DNA of 64,000 nt from Xenorhabdus ehlersii (GCF_003610465.1 NZ_RAQI01000006.1:186001-250000); one strand, 5' to 3'. Positions 38,598-49,391 are shown, counted from the stretch's first letter. Numbers and translations are program-made. The notes: generated from the sequence alone by a model not told the origin.

Positions 38598-39941
38598 ATG
38601 TCAGGAGTTGAAGCAAATTTTGATGGTTTGGTGGGAATGACTCACCATTATGCTGGGCTATCAACAGGTAATGAAGCTTCCATGAATCATCAGGGTAAAG
38701 AATCTAATCCTCGCAAAGCCGCACTTCAGGGATTAATGAAAATGAAGGCGTTGTCTGATATGGGGTTAGTACAGGGGGTTTTACCCCCGCAACAGCGTCC
38801 TAACCTGCCTGCATTGCGCCAACTAGGGTTTATCGGCAGTGATGAACAAGTATTAAATAAAGCCGCACAATATTCTCCGTTGTTGCTGTCTAACCTCAGT
38901 TCTGCCTCTTCTATGTGGACAGCAAATGCGGCAACGGTTTCCCCTTCAGCAGATAGTGCGGATCAATGTGTCCATTTCACGGTGGCTAATTTAAATAACA
39001 AGCTGCATCGTTCGCTGGAAAACCCCACGACTTCACGGGCTTTGAAAGCGACTTTTCCTGATCAAAATTATTTTGTTCATCATGATCCTCTGCCACAACA
39101 TGCGGATTGGGGAGATGAAGGTGCGGCAAACCATAATCGTTTTTGCGGCGAATATGATGAAGCCGGCGTACAGTTATTTGTCTATGGTCGCAAGGCATTG
39201 CAGGAAGGAATTACACCTAAGCGTTATCCCGCCCGGCAGACATTGGAAGCAAGTCAGGCAATTGCTCGTCTACATCAGCTTGAAGGATCCAGGATCGTAT
39301 TTGCCCAACAAAATCCCGTTGCCATTGATAGTGGTGTGTTTCATAACGATGTTATCGCAGTTAGCAACCGTAATGTCCTTTTCTATCATCAGCAGGCTTT
39401 CTTAAATCAGCAATCAGTATTGACTGAGTTGAGAGAAAAAATGGCTCGGATTGGACACACCTTGGTGGCAATTGAAGTGCCTATGGAGCAAGTCACTATT
39501 CAGGATGCGGTCGAGTCTTACTTGTTTAACAGCCAGTTGTTGAGCCAGCCAGATGGCAACATGATGCTGATTTTACCGGAAGAGTGCCGTCAAAATCACA
39601 ATGTCTCAGCTTATTTGCACGAGTTGATTGTGAAAGGAAATTCTCCCATCAATAAACTCCATTTTTTTGACTTGCGGGAAAGTATGCGCAATGGCGGCGG
39701 GCCGGCTTGTTTGCGACTCAGGGTTGTTTTGAACGAACAAGAGTTAGCTGCGGTAAATCCAGCTACCTTGATGACACCAGAACTGTATCAACGCCTGACG
39801 ACATGGGTTGAACACCATTATCGGGATTCCTTGTATGCGGCTGATCTTGCTGATCCGCAACTATTAAGGGAAGTCTATTCTGCCCTTGATGAACTGACGC
39901 AGATCCTCAAGTTGGGCTCGATTTATGAGTTTCAGAATTAA
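38598..39941 (+). CDS. astB: N-succinylarginine dihydrolase
   Basis: AstB hydrolyses N2-succinylarginine to succinylornithine, ammonia and CO2. The start at 38598 gives 447 residues, the E. coli length, and is preceded by AGAGGTG; an upstream ATG at 38583 lacks a well-placed site. The family's amidinotransferase-like fold is marked by [16 protein letters not shown], the DEGAANHNR segment, [14 protein letters not shown] with the catalytic His, and [11 protein letters not shown] carrying the nucleophilic Cys near the C-terminus. All of these are intact. The stop is 12 bp before astE. Confidence 0.95.
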   Translation: MSGVEANFDGLVGMTHHYAGLSTGNEASMNHQGKESNPRKAALQGLMKMKALSDMGLVQGVLPPQQRPNLPALRQLGFIGSDEQVLNKAAQYSPLLLSNLSSASSMWTANAATVSPSADSADQCVHFTVANLNNKLHRSLENPTTSRALKATFPDQNYFVHHDPLPQHADWGDEGAANHNRFCGEYDEAGVQLFVYGRKALQEGITPKRYPARQTLEASQAIARLHQLEGSRIVFAQQNPVAIDSGVFHNDVIAVSNRNVLFYHQQAFLNQQSVLTELREKMARIGHTLVAIEVPMEQVTIQDAVESYLFNSQLLSQPDGNMMLILPEECRQNHNVSAYLHELIVKGNSPINKLHFFDLRESMRNGGGPACLRLRVVLNEQELAAVNPATLMTPELYQRLTTWVEHHYRDSLYAADLADPQLLREVYSALDELTQILKLGSIYEFQN

Positions 39942-39953
39942 TCAGGAGATGAA

Positions 39954-40934
39954 ATGGATTTACTGACTTTATTGCTTGAAAACAAAATCGAAAATAACTT
40001 GTGTTTTCCATCAGCTATTCAGTCATCATGGTTGGCAGAAGGCGTATTGCAGTTATTACCGCAAAGATCATCAAAACCCGCCGATACATTGATTATTTCC
40101 TCTGGAATTCATGGCAATGAAACGGCACCTGTGGAAATACTTATCCAGTTATTGTCACAACTGGCTCAGGGAAAATTGCCATTGCAACATAACCTTTTGC
40201 TGATATTTGGCAACTTACCTGCCATGCGGGCAGGGCAGCGGTATATTGATAATGATCTCAACCGCATGTTTGGTGGTCGTTATCAAAATTTTCCTTTGGG
40301 GAATGAATCGAAGCGTGCAATGGAATTGGAGTCTGTTATCCGTCGATTTTTTCATGAACCTGCGGTGATGGCATCAACGAAACATCGGCACCTCGATCTT
40401 CACACTGCAATCCGAGGTTCCTACCATGAACAATTCGCGCTATTGCCATACCAGACACGTGAATATGCTGCGGATTTTTTACAATGGCTGGAAGATAGCG
40501 ATCTCGATGCCTTGGTATTTCATAACACCGTAGGGGGAACGTTCAGTAACTTTACCAGCGAACATTTCAATATGGATAGTTGCACGTTAGAAATCGGTAA
40601 GGCACTGCCTTTTGGACAAAACGATCTGGCAAGATTCAGCAATATTACCATAGCGTTGCAGGATTTGATCGCCGGTTTGTCTTGCGGCAAACGAGCTAAA
40701 CCGGCGCTTAAACGTTATCATGTGGTTGATGCAATTATCAAACAACATGATAGTTTTCAGCTCAATATTCCAGAAGATACGAAAAACTTTACTGAATTAC
40801 CGGAAGGTTTTGAAATCGCCCGCCAGCAAAATCAATCCTGGAAAATCGGGTCTCCAGCAAATTTTATCCTGTTTCCTAATGCCCGTGTTGCTATTGGGCT
40901 ACGGGCAGGATTGTTGTTAGAGAAATTAACCTAA
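39954..40934 (+). CDS. astE: Succinylglutamate desuccinylase
   Basis: AstE is a zinc-dependent M14-type amidohydrolase that splits succinylglutamate into succinate and glutamate, the last step of the pathway. The 326-residue protein shows the zinc-binding HGNETAP motif (about residues 52-58), the Arg-containing NDLNRMF and the HLDLHTAI segment that supplies the further zinc ligand. The ribosome-binding site CAGGAG lies 5 bases before the ATG. It completes the astCADBE set; the following permease starts 36 bp downstream and probably shares the transcript. Confidence 0.94.
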   Translation: MDLLTLLLENKIENNLCFPSAIQSSWLAEGVLQLLPQRSSKPADTLIISSGIHGNETAPVEILIQLLSQLAQGKLPLQHNLLLIFGNLPAMRAGQRYIDNDLNRMFGGRYQNFPLGNESKRAMELESVIRRFFHEPAVMASTKHRHLDLHTAIRGSYHEQFALLPYQTREYAADFLQWLEDSDLDALVFHNTVGGTFSNFTSEHFNMDSCTLEIGKALPFGQNDLARFSNITIALQDLIAGLSCGKRAKPALKRYHVVDAIIKQHDSFQLNIPEDTKNFTELPEGFEIARQQNQSWKIGSPANFILFPNARVAIGLRAGLLLEKLT

Positions 40935-40970
40935 ATCAATTCATAAAACAGCAAGCCGTAGAGGTTATTG

Positions 40971-42395
40971 ATGACGAGATCATTAAAAACACCTGTGGAA
41001 CAATCCGCCGGTGAGCAGAAACTTCACCGTGGATTGGGTAAGCGCCATGTTCAGTTGATCGCAATTGGTGGCGCTATTGGTACAGGATTGTTTATGGGAG
41101 CAGGGAAAACCATCGCAGTATCAGGGACTTCAATTATCCTGACTTATCTTTTGATTGGCTTTTTTGCTTTTATGGTAATGAGAGCAATGGGCGAACTGTT
41201 GCTCACTAAATTGGACTATAGAACGTTTGCTGATTTTGTCGCAGATTATCTTGGGGATAAGGCCAGCTATTTTCTGGGATGGACTTATTGGATGAGCTGG
41301 ATCGTCAGTTGCATCGCAGATGTTGTGGTATGTGGTGGCTATATTCAGTATTGGTTTCCAGACAGTTGGCTTTGGTTAACGGCACTGTTTATTTTGGGCT
41401 TGATGTGCCTGTGTAATTTCTTTTCAGTACGGCTGTTTGGTGAAGCGGAATTCTGGTTTGCCATGATTAAGGTGGTGGCGATAGTTGCTTTGATTGTCGT
41501 TGGCATTGGCATGGTTTTTGTGGGCTGGACTTCACCGAATGGTGTGACCGCTTCTATAAGCCATTTGACGGAGCCAGAAGTCTTCCTGCCCAATGGCGTA
41601 TTTGGATTTCTGGCCGGTTTTCAGATTGCCATTTTCTCTTTTACCGGCATTGAACTGGTTGGCACAGTGACGGCTGAAACCAAAGAACCAGAGAAAGTTT
41701 TACCAAAAGCTATCAACAATATTCCGATCAGGATCATTATCTTTTACGTGCTTTCCATGATGTGCATCATCGCTGTTACCTCATGGCCACAGATTTCACC
41801 GGAAGTTAGCCCCTTTGTGACACTGTTTGCATTGGCAGGACTACCGGCAGCGGCTGCGGTGATTAATTTTGTAGCCCTGACTTCGGCGATGTCCTCGGCC
41901 AACAGTGGATTATATGCCTGTACCCGTATGCTTTATGGTTTATCCACGGAAAAGCTGGCGCACCGCAAATTTGGGCAACTTTCAATCAACAGTGCCGTTC
42001 CCATTTTTAGCTTGATATTTTCGGTGCTTTGCATGGCAAGTGGCGTATTCTTGCTGTTTATTATCCCCAATGTCATGAAATTATTTACTATTGTTACGAC
42101 CGTGGCAGCCATCATGGTTATTTATAGCTGGTGTATGATACTGATTGCTTATCTGGCTTATCGTAAGAAACGTCCTGATCTGCATAAAAAATCTATCTAT
42201 AAAATGCCAATGGGTATTCCCATGACATGGTGTACCTTGATCTTTTTTGTCTTTACGGTGGTGATCATGGTGTTTGATTATGACACCCGTATTGCACTGT
42301 ATGGTACGCCAGTGTGGTTTGTGATATTGGAAATTTTGTGGCGCATGCGGAAAAATCGCGAACAGCAGGGTATGCGGGATGAAATGGTAAATTAG
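40971..42395 (+). CDS. Amino-acid permease, APC superfamily AAT family
   Basis: This is a 474-residue amino-acid/proton symporter with about 12 membrane helices. The N-terminal LHRGLGKRHVQLIAIGGAIGTGLFMGAGK is the signature of the AAT family (CycA, AroP, YifK, AnsP, PheP types). The exact substrate cannot be read from sequence. Its place 36 bp after astE suggests that it imports an amino acid linked to the ast pathway, or a general nitrogen source, but that is inference. The start is the ATG at 40971, behind an AGAGG site. A terminator follows, so it closes the operon. E. coli has no permease at this position in its ast operon. Confidence 0.85.
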   Translation: MTRSLKTPVEQSAGEQKLHRGLGKRHVQLIAIGGAIGTGLFMGAGKTIAVSGTSIILTYLLIGFFAFMVMRAMGELLLTKLDYRTFADFVADYLGDKASYFLGWTYWMSWIVSCIADVVVCGGYIQYWFPDSWLWLTALFILGLMCLCNFFSVRLFGEAEFWFAMIKVVAIVALIVVGIGMVFVGWTSPNGVTASISHLTEPEVFLPNGVFGFLAGFQIAIFSFTGIELVGTVTAETKEPEKVLPKAINNIPIRIIIFYVLSMMCIIAVTSWPQISPEVSPFVTLFALAGLPAAAAVINFVALTSAMSSANSGLYACTRMLYGLSTEKLAHRKFGQLSINSAVPIFSLIFSVLCMASGVFLLFIIPNVMKLFTIVTTVAAIMVIYSWCMILIAYLAYRKKRPDLHKKSIYKMPMGIPMTWCTLIFFVFTVVIMVFDYDTRIALYGTPVWFVILEILWRMRKNREQQGMRDEMVN

Positions 42396-42403
42396 TCGTT
42401 ATA

Positions 42404-42440
42404 AAAAATAGCCCCACGCTAACAGCATAGGGCTATTTCA
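42404..42440. terminator. Bidirectional terminator between permease and pta
   Basis: AAATAGCCC (42406-42414) and GGGCTATTT (42430-42438) form a 9-bp stem around a 15-base loop, with an A tract to the left. It sits between convergent genes and can end both the ast-permease and the ackA-pta transcripts. Confidence 0.75.
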
Positions 42441-42459
42441 TGTTTATACAGCCAGAAAA

Positions 42460-44604
42460 TTATGCGTTTTCTTGCTGAGTTGCCTGAATTGCAGTCAGTG
42501 CAACGGTATAAACGATATCATCAACCAGCGCGCCACGGGACAGATCGTTAACTGGTTTGCGCATACCTTGCAGCATTGGCCCGATGGAAACCAGATCCGC
42601 TGAACGTTGTACTGCTTTGTAAGTGGTATTACCCGTGTTCAGATCTGGGAAGATGAACACGGTTGCCTGACCTGCAACTGGTGAGTTTGGTGCCTTGGAT
42701 TTCGCTACATCTGCCATGATAGCTGCGTCGTACTGCAATGGGCCATCGATGATCAGATCTGGGCGTTTTTCCTGTGCCAAACGGGTTGCTTCACGCACTT
42801 TTTCAACATCGCTGCCTGCACCAGAATTACCGGTGGAGTAAGAGATCATCGCAACACGAGGCTCAATACCAAATGCTTTGGCAGAATCCGCAGATTGGAT
42901 CGCGATTTCGGACAGTTGTTCTGCGGTTGGATCTGGGTTGATGGCACAGTCACCGTAAACCAGCACTTGCTCTGGCAGCAACATAAAGAAGACAGAAGAA
43001 ACCAGAGAGCTATTTGGTGCTGTCTTAATTAACTGCAATGGTGGGCGGATCGTGTTCGCTGTGGTGTGTACTGCACCGGAAACCAGACCGTCAACTTCGC
43101 CTTGTTCCAGCATCATAGTGCCCAGAACCACGTTGTCTTCCAGTTGTTCGCGGGCAACAACTTCGGTCATGCCTTTGTTTTTGCGCAGTTCAACCAGGCG
43201 TGGCACATAACGTTCACGTGCTGATGCTGGGTTGATGATTTCAATACCTGCACCCAGTTCAACGCCTTGAGCCGCAGCTACACGACGGATCTCTTCTGGA
43301 TCGCCCAGCAGGATACATTCTGCAATGCCACGTTCAGCACAAATAGCCGCTGCTTTGACGGTACGTGGTTCGTCGCCTTCTGGTAGAACGATACGCTTGC
43401 CAGCCTGACGAGCCAGTTCGGTCAACTGATAGCGGAATGCCGGTGGTGACAGGAGATTTGGACGCTCTGATGCGGCTGCCAGAGAATCGATCCACTCGCT
43501 GCTGATATGTTGTGCAACGTAGTTTTGTACTTTTTCGATGCGCTCGTGGTCATCGGCTGGAACTTCCAGACTGAAACTTTGCAGGTTCAGGGAAGTCTGC
43601 CATGTATTGGTTTTCACAGTGAAAACAGGCAGGCCAGTATTGAATGCACGTTCGCACAGCTCACGGATAGAATCATCAATTGAGTAACCACCAGTCAGCA
43701 ATACGGCACCAATTTCAATACCGTTCATGGCTGCCAGACATGCAGTGATCAGGACGTCAGGACGGTCAGCAGAAGTCACCAGCAGAGAACCCGGACGGAA
43801 GTATTCCAGCATGTTAGGGATGCTGCGAGCACAGAAAGTCACAGACTTAATGCGACGGCTTTCGATAGCCCCTTCATTGATAATGTCCGCTTTCAGGTGC
43901 TTAGCCATATCAATCGCACGGGTAGCGATCAGGTCAAAACTCCACGGGATGCAACCGAGAATTGGCAGTGGGCTGTTTTTAAAGATAGTTTTTGGATCGA
44001 CGTTGGTAATCGTCGCTTTAGTTGATTCGTCAAAGATCTCGGATAAATCTGGGCGAGTACGGCCTTGGTCATCAACCGGTGCATTCAGTTTATTGACGAT
44101 AACACCGATAATATTTTGGTTCTTGCTGCCACCGTATTCAGCACGGCTCAGTTCAATTCGTTCTTTCAGTTGCTCTGGGGTGTTAGTACCCAGGGCAGTC
44201 ACGAACACGATTTCAGCGTTCAGTGTTTTGGCGATTTCATAGTTCAGGGATTGGGCAAACGGATGCTTGCGAGTCGGAACCAAACCTTCGAGCAGAACCA
44301 CTTCCGCATCTTTGGCGTTTTCGTGGTAACGCGCCACGATCTCTTCCATTAACACGTCTTTTTTGTTAGTGGTCAGCAGTGATTCCACATATGCCATATC
44401 CAGAGGTTCAGCAGCATGAATGCTGGCATGTGAACGGATAATCGAAGTAGTTTGATCCTGGGAACCAGTGTGACGTGGTTGTGCGATAGGTTTGAAAACG
44501 CTCAGACGAACGCCTTTTTGCTCCATGGAGCGGATAACACCCAGGCTGACACTGGTTAAACCAACGCTAGTGTCAGTAGGGATTAACATAATTGTACGGG
44601 ACAC
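42460..44604 (-). CDS. pta: Phosphate acetyltransferase
   Basis: Pta interconverts acetyl-CoA and acetyl phosphate and works with AckA in acetate excretion and uptake. The long enterobacterial form is present: 714 residues, the same as E. coli. The N-terminal P-loop-like domain starts [22 protein letters not shown], followed by the DRTGG regulatory domain (about 220-330) and the catalytic PTA domain from about 390, with [17 protein letters not shown] and the [18 protein letters not shown] segment. It is transcribed after ackA with a 107-bp gap holding a hairpin (44670-44694). It is cytosolic. Confidence 0.97.
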   Translation of the reverse strand: MSRTIMLIPTDTSVGLTSVSLGVIRSMEQKGVRLSVFKPIAQPRHTGSQDQTTSIIRSHASIHAAEPLDMAYVESLLTTNKKDVLMEEIVARYHENAKDAEVVLLEGLVPTRKHPFAQSLNYEIAKTLNAEIVFVTALGTNTPEQLKERIELSRAEYGGSKNQNIIGVIVNKLNAPVDDQGRTRPDLSEIFDESTKATITNVDPKTIFKNSPLPILGCIPWSFDLIATRAIDMAKHLKADIINEGAIESRRIKSVTFCARSIPNMLEYFRPGSLLVTSADRPDVLITACLAAMNGIEIGAVLLTGGYSIDDSIRELCERAFNTGLPVFTVKTNTWQTSLNLQSFSLEVPADDHERIEKVQNYVAQHISSEWIDSLAAASERPNLLSPPAFRYQLTELARQAGKRIVLPEGDEPRTVKAAAICAERGIAECILLGDPEEIRRVAAAQGVELGAGIEIINPASARERYVPRLVELRKNKGMTEVVAREQLEDNVVLGTMMLEQGEVDGLVSGAVHTTANTIRPPLQLIKTAPNSSLVSSVFFMLLPEQVLVYGDCAINPDPTAEQLSEIAIQSADSAKAFGIEPRVAMISYSTGNSGAGSDVEKVREATRLAQEKRPDLIIDGPLQYDAAIMADVAKSKAPNSPVAGQATVFIFPDLNTGNTTYKAVQRSADLVSIGPMLQGMRKPVNDLSRGALVDDIVYTVALTAIQATQQENA

Positions 44605-44669
44605 GGAAACCTCTTTAACGGTTGCTCGTCAGTCAATAAATGTGACTCAGTGCGATATATTCGAGAAAA

Positions 44670-44694
44670 CCGCCGGCAATAGCAATGCTGGCGG
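44670..44694 (-). terminator. Hairpin between ackA and pta (possible partial terminator)
   Basis: On the minus strand CCGCCAGCA and TGCCGGCGG form a GC-rich 9-bp stem (one G-U pair, 7-base loop) followed by TTTTC. It resembles a leaky terminator or an mRNA-stability hairpin that could lower pta expression relative to ackA. Confidence 0.5.
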
Positions 44695-44711
44695 CTCTAA
44701 AATCATGCTGA

Positions 44712-45914
44712 TTACGCAGTCAGACGTGCTGAATCCTGAGCAATAACCAATTCTTCATTGGTTGGGATAACCAGAGCAGGACGGCTGTTATCTGTAGTGA
44801 TAACGCCTGATTTGCCGAAGCGAGCGGCAAGGTTACGCTCGTGATCATATTCGAAGCCGAGCAGAGCGACTTTCTTCATGGTCAGTTCACGAACCAGCGC
44901 AGAGTTTTCTCCGATGCCACCAGTGAAGATAATTGCGTCCAGACGGCCTTCCATCAGCGCGCTGTATGCGCCGATGTATTTAGCCAGACGGTGACAGTAA
45001 ACATCCATAGCACGTTTAGCATCAGCTTTGGTTTCGTAGTTGTCTTCTACGTAACGGCAATCGCTGGTGACTTCGGTCAGACCTAAGAAACCAGACTCTT
45101 TGGTCAGCAGGGTGTTGATCTGAGCAATGCTCATGCCCATTGCATCGTGCAGATGGAATACGATAGCGGGATCGATATCACCACTGCGGGTTCCCATGAC
45201 CAGACCTTCCAGTGGGGTCAGGCCCATAGAAGTATCAACACACTGACCGTTGACAATGGCAGAAACAGAACCACCGTTGCCCAGGTGGCAAGTGATGACA
45301 TTCAGTTCTTCAACGGATTTGTTCAGCATTTTGGCTGCTTCACGGGAAACATAGAAATGGCTGGTACCATGTGCACCGTAACGACGGATGCCATGCTCTT
45401 TGTACAGGTTGTAAGGCAGTGCGTACAGGTATGCTTCTTCAGGCATAGTCTGGTGGAACGCGGTGTCAAATACGGCAATGTTTTTCTCAAGTAGATGAGG
45501 GAAGGCTTTTTTCGCTTCAGCAATACCGATCAGGTGAGCTGGGTTGTGCAGTGGTGCGAATGGAATAGCCGCTTCAATGCCTGCGATAACTTCATCGGTG
45601 ATAACCACGGAAGAAGTGAACTTCTCACCACCATGAACAATGCGGTGACCGATGGCTGAGATTTGTGCAGAAAGTTCTGGTTTTTCAGCCAGGAGAGTAT
45701 TAACAATGAAGTTCAGTGCTTCGCTGTGTGCTGCGCCGGCACCTAAAGCAGCTTCGTTTTTCGCGCCATCCATTTTCCATTTAATACGGGCTTCAGGCAG
45801 GCCAAAGCACTCTGCTAAACCAGAAAGATATTCTTCACCATTGGCAGGATCGATGATAGCGAATTTCAGGGAGGAGCTACCGCAATTAAGAACCAGTACC
45901 AGCTTACTTGACAT
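44712..45914 (-). CDS. ackA: Acetate kinase
   Basis: AckA converts acetyl phosphate and ADP to acetate and ATP, and the reverse. The 400-residue protein has the E. coli length. The phosphate-binding start [26 protein letters not shown] with the catalytic-region Arg/His, [22 protein letters not shown] and FTGGIGENS are all intact ASKHA-fold signatures. It is the first gene of the ackA-pta unit. The roughly 260-bp gap to divergent yfbV holds its promoter. Confidence 0.97.
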   Translation of the reverse strand: MSSKLVLVLNCGSSSLKFAIIDPANGEEYLSGLAECFGLPEARIKWKMDGAKNEAALGAGAAHSEALNFIVNTLLAEKPELSAQISAIGHRIVHGGEKFTSSVVITDEVIAGIEAAIPFAPLHNPAHLIGIAEAKKAFPHLLEKNIAVFDTAFHQTMPEEAYLYALPYNLYKEHGIRRYGAHGTSHFYVSREAAKMLNKSVEELNVITCHLGNGGSVSAIVNGQCVDTSMGLTPLEGLVMGTRSGDIDPAIVFHLHDAMGMSIAQINTLLTKESGFLGLTEVTSDCRYVEDNYETKADAKRAMDVYCHRLAKYIGAYSALMEGRLDAIIFTGGIGENSALVRELTMKKVALLGFEYDHERNLAARFGKSGVITTDNSRPALVIPTNEELVIAQDSARLTA

Positions 45915-46177
45915 GGAAATACCTATTATCTTGTTGTGATCTAATCTTAAATAAGAACAATGTTAAAAATAAAATAATTTGTTAACAAACCGAACCCAAT
46001 TGTTGCGAAAAAGGGCAAAATTCCTGTTTTGCTACTGCAACAACATAAAAGTCTGTGTAGGATACCGTTTGCTAGCAATAAAGACAAAATATACTTAATA
46101 GTATTAATACTACAAAAAAGATTTTATCTTTTGTAGGGATTTTTTAAAAACTATACCTTTAATTGATTGAGGTCATG
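45915..46177. promoter_or_regulatory. Divergent promoter region ackA / yfbV
   Basis: This is a 263-bp AT-rich gap between the starts of ackA (minus) and yfbV (plus). No gene and no operator that I can name with confidence was seen. The GAGG ribosome-binding site of yfbV is at 46169-46172. Confidence 0.4.
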
Positions 46178-46633
46178 ATGAACACGACACCGCCTGTTAG
46201 CCAGGGTTGGTTCAAGCGTATGCAATTAGGACAGCAATATTTGAAAACCTGGCCACTGGAAAAGCAACTTGCGCCTGTTTTTCCTGAAAATCGTGTGATT
46301 AAGGCAACTCGCTTTGGTATTCGGTTTATGCCGCCGTTGGCAATTTTTACTTTGACATGGCAACTCGCTCTGGGTGGTCAATTGGGGCCATCGGTGGCAA
46401 CAGCACTGTTTGCCTGTAGTTTGCCGTTGCAGGGATTATGGTGGTTGGGAAAACGGGCGGCGACACCATTGCCGGAAAAATTATTGCATTGGTTTTATGA
46501 AATTCGGGAAAAATTTGCCCAGGCAGGCATTGCCATGGCACCAGTGGAAAGTGCCCCGACCTACTTTTCACTGGCTGAATTGCTTAAACGGGCTTTTAAG
46601 CAATTAGACAACTCTTTTCTTGATGATATTTAA
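46178..46633 (+). CDS. yfbV: UPF0208 inner-membrane protein YfbV
   Basis: This small membrane protein of the UPF0208 family is conserved next to ackA in enterics. E. coli YfbV has been linked to chromosome Ter macrodomain insulation, which I cannot test here. Starting at 46178 gives 151 residues, the E. coli length, with GAGG five bases upstream; the preceding ATG at 46175 is too close to that site. [28 protein letters not shown] and the C-terminal [16 protein letters not shown] are the family hallmarks, and two hydrophobic helices lie at about residues 45-90. Confidence 0.92.
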   Translation: MNTTPPVSQGWFKRMQLGQQYLKTWPLEKQLAPVFPENRVIKATRFGIRFMPPLAIFTLTWQLALGGQLGPSVATALFACSLPLQGLWWLGKRAATPLPEKLLHWFYEIREKFAQAGIAMAPVESAPTYFSLAELLKRAFKQLDNSFLDDI

Positions 46634-46710
46634 TCCCCAGGAGTCATGTGGGGTAAGTATCTTATTACCATATGATGATTAACAAATAGTGACGTTTGAA
46701 GGAGTCGGGT

Positions 46711-47370
46711 TTGGTTCTGAAATGTAGAGGCTTTTTATTCGATTTGGATGGTACTCTGGTTGATTCATTGCCTGCGGTTGAGCGAGCATGGATTCAGTTT
46801 GCCGATAAAATGGGTATCGAGAGAGATGAAGTGCTGAATTATGTTCATGGCACGCCGGCGATCTTATCACTCCGGCATTTTATGCCAGATGCGAGTGAAG
46901 AGGAGATCGCCGGCACTTTCAAATGGATTGAAAAAATTGAAACAGAAGATACGGAAGGGATTACCGCTTTGCCTGGTGCTATAGCCCTGATTGATAAGTT
47001 GAACGCGTTGGATATTCCGTGGGCCATTGTGACATCGGGAACGGTTCCGCTTGCTTCTGCGCGTCATAAAGTGGCGGAGTTACCGGAACCTGCCCATTGG
47101 GTGACGGCAGAATCTGTCACAAATGGAAAACCAAACCCTGAGCCTTATTTGTTGGGAGCTAAAAAGCTGGGATTATTGCCAGAAGAGTGTGTGGTATTTG
47201 AAGATGCTGCTGCGGGAATAAATGCCGGACTGGATGCGGGTTGTCAGGTTGTTGTCGTCCACGATTCACCGGATATTCCACGCCGCGATGAAATCCATTT
47301 GACGGTTAATAACCTGGAAGATATTGAGATTGTCAAATCTGGCAGTTACGTATCGATCTATACCGATTGA
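46711..47370 (+). CDS. yfbT: HAD-family sugar phosphatase (YfbT/HxpA type)
   Basis: This is a haloacid-dehalogenase hydrolase. E. coli YfbT (HxpA) dephosphorylates hexitol and sugar phosphates. HAD motif I is FLFDLDGTLVDS with both aspartates, motif II is IVTSGT, motif III is NGKPNPEPY and motif IV is VVFEDAAAGINAG. LPAVERAW and LRHFMPDA match YfbT. The best start is TTG at 46711, six bases after GGAG, giving about 219 residues; a TTG at 46696 would lack a site. yfbU, which lies between yfbV and yfbT in E. coli, is absent here. Confidence 0.9.
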   Translation: MVLKCRGFLFDLDGTLVDSLPAVERAWIQFADKMGIERDEVLNYVHGTPAILSLRHFMPDASEEEIAGTFKWIEKIETEDTEGITALPGAIALIDKLNALDIPWAIVTSGTVPLASARHKVAELPEPAHWVTAESVTNGKPNPEPYLLGAKKLGLLPEECVVFEDAAAGINAGLDAGCQVVVVHDSPDIPRRDEIHLTVNNLEDIEIVKSGSYVSIYTD

Positions 47371-47456
47371 GACCCCCTAAATCAGGAGGTTCCTTGATCA
47401 GAACGAGGGATTTTCTCTGAGAAACATGGTCTACTTACTTTGTTAACGTTTGTACC

Positions 47457-47486
47457 TGTAGTCTTTTGATATGTAGTCTTTTGATA
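47457..47486. repeat. 15-bp direct repeat, two copies, upstream of yfbS
   Basis: TGTAGTCTTTTGATA occurs at 47457-47471 and again at 47472-47486, head to tail with no mismatch. It lies in the yfbT-yfbS gap, just before an inverted repeat. It could be a regulator site or a simple slippage product. Confidence 0.7.
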
Positions 47487-47491
47487 TATAG

Positions 47492-47515
47492 CCAATCTGC
47501 TAATTGGCAGATTGG
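47492..47515. promoter_or_regulatory. Inverted repeat in the yfbS leader
   Basis: CCAATCTGC (47492-47500) and GCAGATTGG (47507-47515) form a perfect 9-bp stem with loop TAATTG, about 50 bp before the yfbS start. It may be an operator or a leader hairpin. With no T tract, it is unlikely to be a terminator. Confidence 0.5.
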
Positions 47516-47561
47516 TCGTGCGGATAGTCATATTTGCAAGGTATCGTTGATAGAGGCCAAA

Positions 47562-49391
47562 TTGAGTAGCGAACTATTGTGGGTATTAACCCTGCTATTG
47601 ATAGCCATTGTGCTTTTCACCACCAATAAAGTCAGAATGGATGTTGTGGCTTTATTACTGATCATCACATTTGTCTTGAGTGGCACACTGACGTTAAGTG
47701 AAGCCACTGTCGGTTTTAGTGATCCCAATGTATTGTTGATTGCTGCCCTATTTGTCATTGGCGAAGGGTTGGTGAGAACTGGGGTTGCTTATCAGATGGG
47801 CGACTGGTTGGTTCGTGTCGCAGGTAACAGTGAAACCAAGATGTTGGTTTGGTTAATGGTATCAGTTGCCGGATTGGGAGCGTTCATGAGTTCTACGGGC
47901 GTTGTGGCAATATTTATTCCTGTTGTCCTGAGCGTGGCCGCCAGAATGAAAACCTCTCCGGGGCGATTGATGATGCCATTAGGGTTTGCGGGTTTGATTA
48001 GTGGCATGATGACCCTGGTGGCAACGCCACCTAATATGGTCGTCAATAGTGAGTTAGTGCGTGAAGGTTTGCGCGGTTTTGACTTCTTCTCCATTACACC
48101 GATCGGCATATTAGTGTTGATGGCTGGCGTGGTTTACATGTTAGTTGCTCGTCGTTGGTTAGGGGGGACAAACTACCAGGCAGCGGACAAGCGTTATCAT
48201 CGGACATTTCGTGATTTGATACGTGACTATAAATTGTCTGGTCGTGCTCGCCGTCTGACTATCCGTCAAGGTTCACCTTTGGTAGGACACACATTGGATG
48301 AATTAGGGCTGCGTGCCCGTTATGGTGCCAATGTCATTGGTATTGAACGTTGGCGTAAATTCCGTCGAGTAATGGTGGCTGCCACTGGGGATATGGAATT
48401 GCAAGGGCAGGATGTCTTGCTGGTAGATATGTCGGATAGTGATATTGATTTGCGGGAATTTTGCCGTGAGCAACAGCTAGAACCGATGGTATTGCGTGGG
48501 GAATATTTTTCCGAACACTCCCGTAATGTTGGTATGGCTGAGGTTTCAGTGCTCCCTGAATCCGAACTTTTGGGGCAATCATTGCGTGATATGAAATTTC
48601 GCACACGTTATGGTCTCAATGTAGTGGGGATCCGGCGCGGGGGAAAAGCGTTAGAAGGGAAGTTAGTGGATGAACCTTTGTTGCTTGGTGATACACTGTT
48701 GTTGATTGGCGATTGGAAATTGATCCACGCGTTAAAAACAAAAACCCCTGACTTTATTGTGCTAAATCTGCCTGTTGAGGTGGAAAGTGCGGCTCCTGCG
48801 GCTTCTCAGGCACCTCATGCCTTATTTTGCCTTGCACTGATGGTTGCTATGATGCTGACCAATGAAATCCCGAATTTTATTGCTGCGTTAATTGCCTGCC
48901 TGCTAATGGGGAAATTCCGCTGTATTGATATGGAAAGTGCTTATCGTTCCATTCACTGGCCGAGCATTATTTTAATTGTTGGCATGATGCCTTTTGCACT
49001 GGCATTGCAGAAGACGGGAGGAATCGATCTCATTGTCCAGGGATTGATAGATATCGCAGGTAATATGGGGCCACGGGTGATGTTGGTGTGCCTGTTTGTA
49101 CTTTGCGCCATGATAGGGTTGTTTATTTCTAATACTGCGACGGCCGTGTTAATGGCTCCGATTGCGATTGCGGCAGCGAATGAGATGGCTGTTTCTCCTT
49201 TGCCTTTTGCAATGATTATTGGTGTGGCGGCTTCGGCAGCATTTATGACACCGGTTTCATCTCCCGTTAATACATTGGTGCTGGGGCCAGGGGGATATCG
49301 GTTTGCCGATTTCGTGAAACTTGGCGTGCCTTTTACGTTAATTGTAATGGGGATTAGTGTCGCGGTGATCCCAATACTTTTTCCATTCTAA
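47562..49391 (+). CDS. yfbS: SLC13/DASS-family anion transporter YfbS with TrkA-C domains
   Basis: This is an inner-membrane transporter of the divalent anion/sodium symporter family; the substrate of YfbS is unknown. Membrane segments lie in two blocks, residues about 5-210 and 405-609. The conserved [14 protein letters not shown] and [18 protein letters not shown] motifs are in the first block and [18 protein letters not shown] in the second. Between them are two cytoplasmic TrkA-C (RCK-C) domains, marked by [19 protein letters not shown] and [20 protein letters not shown] chose the TTG at 47562, which follows a GAGG site and gives 609 residues (E. coli 610). An open frame extends upstream to 47466 but contains the leader repeats and adds no family-like sequence. 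Confidence 0.9.
   Translation: MSSELLWVLTLLLIAIVLFTTNKVRMDVVALLLIITFVLSGTLTLSEATVGFSDPNVLLIAALFVIGEGLVRTGVAYQMGDWLVRVAGNSETKMLVWLMVSVAGLGAFMSSTGVVAIFIPVVLSVAARMKTSPGRLMMPLGFAGLISGMMTLVATPPNMVVNSELVREGLRGFDFFSITPIGILVLMAGVVYMLVARRWLGGTNYQAADKRYHRTFRDLIRDYKLSGRARRLTIRQGSPLVGHTLDELGLRARYGANVIGIERWRKFRRVMVAATGDMELQGQDVLLVDMSDSDIDLREFCREQQLEPMVLRGEYFSEHSRNVGMAEVSVLPESELLGQSLRDMKFRTRYGLNVVGIRRGGKALEGKLVDEPLLLGDTLLLIGDWKLIHALKTKTPDFIVLNLPVEVESAAPAASQAPHALFCLALMVAMMLTNEIPNFIAALIACLLMGKFRCIDMESAYRSIHWPSIILIVGMMPFALALQKTGGIDLIVQGLIDIAGNMGPRVMLVCLFVLCAMIGLFISNTATAVLMAPIAIAAANEMAVSPLPFAMIIGVAASAAFMTPVSSPVNTLVLGPGGYRFADFVKLGVPFTLIVMGISVAVIPILFPF

Noticed and set aside
47466..47561. Longer N-terminus for YfbS starting at a TTG at 47466
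   Set aside because: The added 32 codons encode the 15-bp repeat and palindrome, have no likeness to the family, and the TTG at 47562 has a better site and gives the usual length.
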